From positions 1-5,222 of the forward strand of contig CALMNS010000621.1 of the NCBI GenBank assembly GCA_937871635.1: a stretch of 5,222 bases of DNA, in the 5' to 3' direction. Under the pieces are notes generated by a model. The model saw nothing but the letters and a program-made list of their open reading frames with translations, had not been told where the DNA came from and did not search any database. Position numbers and translations under genes: made by a program. Shown here piece by piece: positions 4,526-5,222 of this stretch; position 1 is the stretch's first letter; every line of letters begins with the position of its first letter. Origin of the DNA: an uncultured Solirubrobacter sp. (GTDB lineage: Bacteria > Actinomycetota > Thermoleophilia > Solirubrobacterales > Solirubrobacteraceae).

Positions 4526-5222
4526 CCGCGACGAGGGCCTCCGCCGCCTCGCCGCCCAGCCGCACGGCGTAGCTCGTCCCTCGGTCCTCCGGGTAGATCT
4601 GCGTCGTGTTGGCCAGCACGAGCCCGCGGACGGGCGTGGCCAGCGCCGGGATCCGTTGCCCGTAGCCGAGGGTGACGATCGGCTGGGCCGCCGGCTCGCG
4701 GAAGCGCCAGCGCGCGCGAACCCAGTCGAGCGAGAACGCCGGGTTGATCGCCCGCAGCCCCGGGGCGTAGGCGGACAGGAGCTCGTCCGGGTCGAGCTCG
4801 AGCAGCGGATCGCCCGGCGCCCGGTAGTTGGCGACGTAGAGGAAGCGCCGCCCGCCGTAGCGCTCGACGGGCACGAAGTTCGCGTGCTCGATGACCCCGA
4901 TGAACGGGAGCCCCGGCTCGGCGACGTTCGTCCAGTAGTAGGGGGAGAGGGGCCGGTCGAGCTCGAGCAGGAGGCAGAGCGCCTCGTGGTAGTCGATCGC
5001 CGCGAGCGAGGCGAGGTAGTCGCGGCCCACCGACGCGGCGAGCGAGGGCGACAGCAGCCCCGCGAAGACGTCGTTGGGGACCGTGGCCACCACCGCGTCG
5101 TAGCGCTCGGGGGGGCCGTCGGGGGCGAAGCCACCGGGCGCGTGCCCTCGCCGCCAGGAGCCCGGCGCTCCCGGCGTCACCGCGAACCCCGGGTCGATCC
5201 GGGCCACCGGGCGGTCGGTCAG
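4512..5222 (-). CDS. NAD(P)/FAD-dependent oxidoreductase, flavin amine-oxidase-like, C-terminal part (runs off right edge)
   Basis: The last 236 residues of a flavoprotein are visible; the frame is open to position 5222, so the N-terminal FAD-binding Rossmann motif lies outside. A GTG at 5207 in this frame is internal, not the start. YDAVVATVPNDVFAGLL (about visible residues 41-57) is the strand-loop typical of protoporphyrinogen-oxidase and amine-oxidase-like proteins. PFIGVIEHANFVPVERYGG at about 108-126 and the C-terminal LANTTQIYPEDRGTSYAVRL at about 204-223, the latter near the flavin, match the flavoproteins often encoded in polysaccharide clusters beside GT2 enzymes. The reaction is not established; oxidation or isomerisation of a lipid- or nucleotide-linked sugar is a guess from context. 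The stop lies 13 bases inside the 3' end of vapC on the other strand. Confidence 0.85.
   Translation of the reverse strand: MTDRPVARIDPGFAVTPGAPGSWRRGHAPGGFAPDGPPERYDAVVATVPNDVFAGLLSPSLAASVGRDYLASLAAIDYHEALCLLLELDRPLSPYYWTNVAEPGLPFIGVIEHANFVPVERYGGRRFLYVANYRAPGDPLLELDPDELLSAYAPGLRAINPAFSLDWVRARWRFREPAAQPIVTLGYGQRIPALATPVRGLVLANTTQIYPEDRGTSYAVRLGGEAAEALVAGQRI

Noticed and set aside
4463..5134. Ser/Arg-rich minus-strand frame opposite the flavoprotein region
   Set aside because: It is a frame-shifted shadow of the flavoprotein, with no family motif.

Overview
The window is very GC-rich (about 70% or more by eye, with strong G/C preference at third codon positions). Several genes start at GTG or TTG, have no obvious Shine-Dalgarno sequence, and overlap at their ends. 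This fits a high-GC actinobacterium. The protein flavour (TyvE-like epimerases plus a polysaccharide-locus flavin oxidoreductase) would suit a Thermoleophilia or Solirubrobacterales-type lineage, but that placement is inference only. The content points to a surface-polysaccharide or glycolipid biosynthesis locus.

Layout. (1) Positions 1-269, minus strand: the 5' part of a family-2-like glycosyltransferase that runs off the left edge and has lost the usual acidic motif. (2) Positions 270-322: a short divergent spacer. (3) Positions 323-3278, plus strand: a tight three-gene operon. It encodes a polyprenyl-phosphate-sugar-synthase-like GT2, then two different members of the extended SDR family that resemble CDP-paratose 2-epimerase (TyvE). 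Gene 1 overlaps gene 2 by 4 bp, and gene 2 ends 5 bp before the inferred gene 3 start. (4) Positions 3275-3823, minus strand: rmlC, dTDP-4-dehydrorhamnose 3,5-epimerase. Its stop shares one CTAG palindrome with the stop of the operon. (5) Positions 3866-4524, plus strand: a complete VapBC-type toxin-antitoxin pair (AbrB-fold antitoxin and PIN-domain toxin, 4 bp overlap). (6) Positions 4512-5222, minus strand: the C-terminal part of an NAD(P)/FAD-dependent amine-oxidase-like protein of the kind found in polysaccharide clusters. It overlaps the toxin gene by 13 bp and runs off the right edge.

How the genes may work together (inference). RmlC supplies the dTDP-rhamnose branch, although rmlA, rmlB and rmlD are not in the window. 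The two epimerase-like SDRs probably act on a nucleotide-linked hexose. The GT2 probably moves a sugar to a lipid carrier. The flavoprotein may act on a lipid- or nucleotide-linked sugar. The vapBC pair is an accessory module between the minus-strand rmlC and the minus-strand flavoprotein, and its DNA is visibly less GC-rich at the 5' end.

I see no tRNA, rRNA, CRISPR array, insertion sequence or strong intrinsic terminator. Nothing here is convincingly a wholly new system. The most interesting points are the tandem non-identical TyvE-like pair, with a Phe where one copy should have the catalytic Tyr, and the degenerate glycosyltransferase at the left edge.
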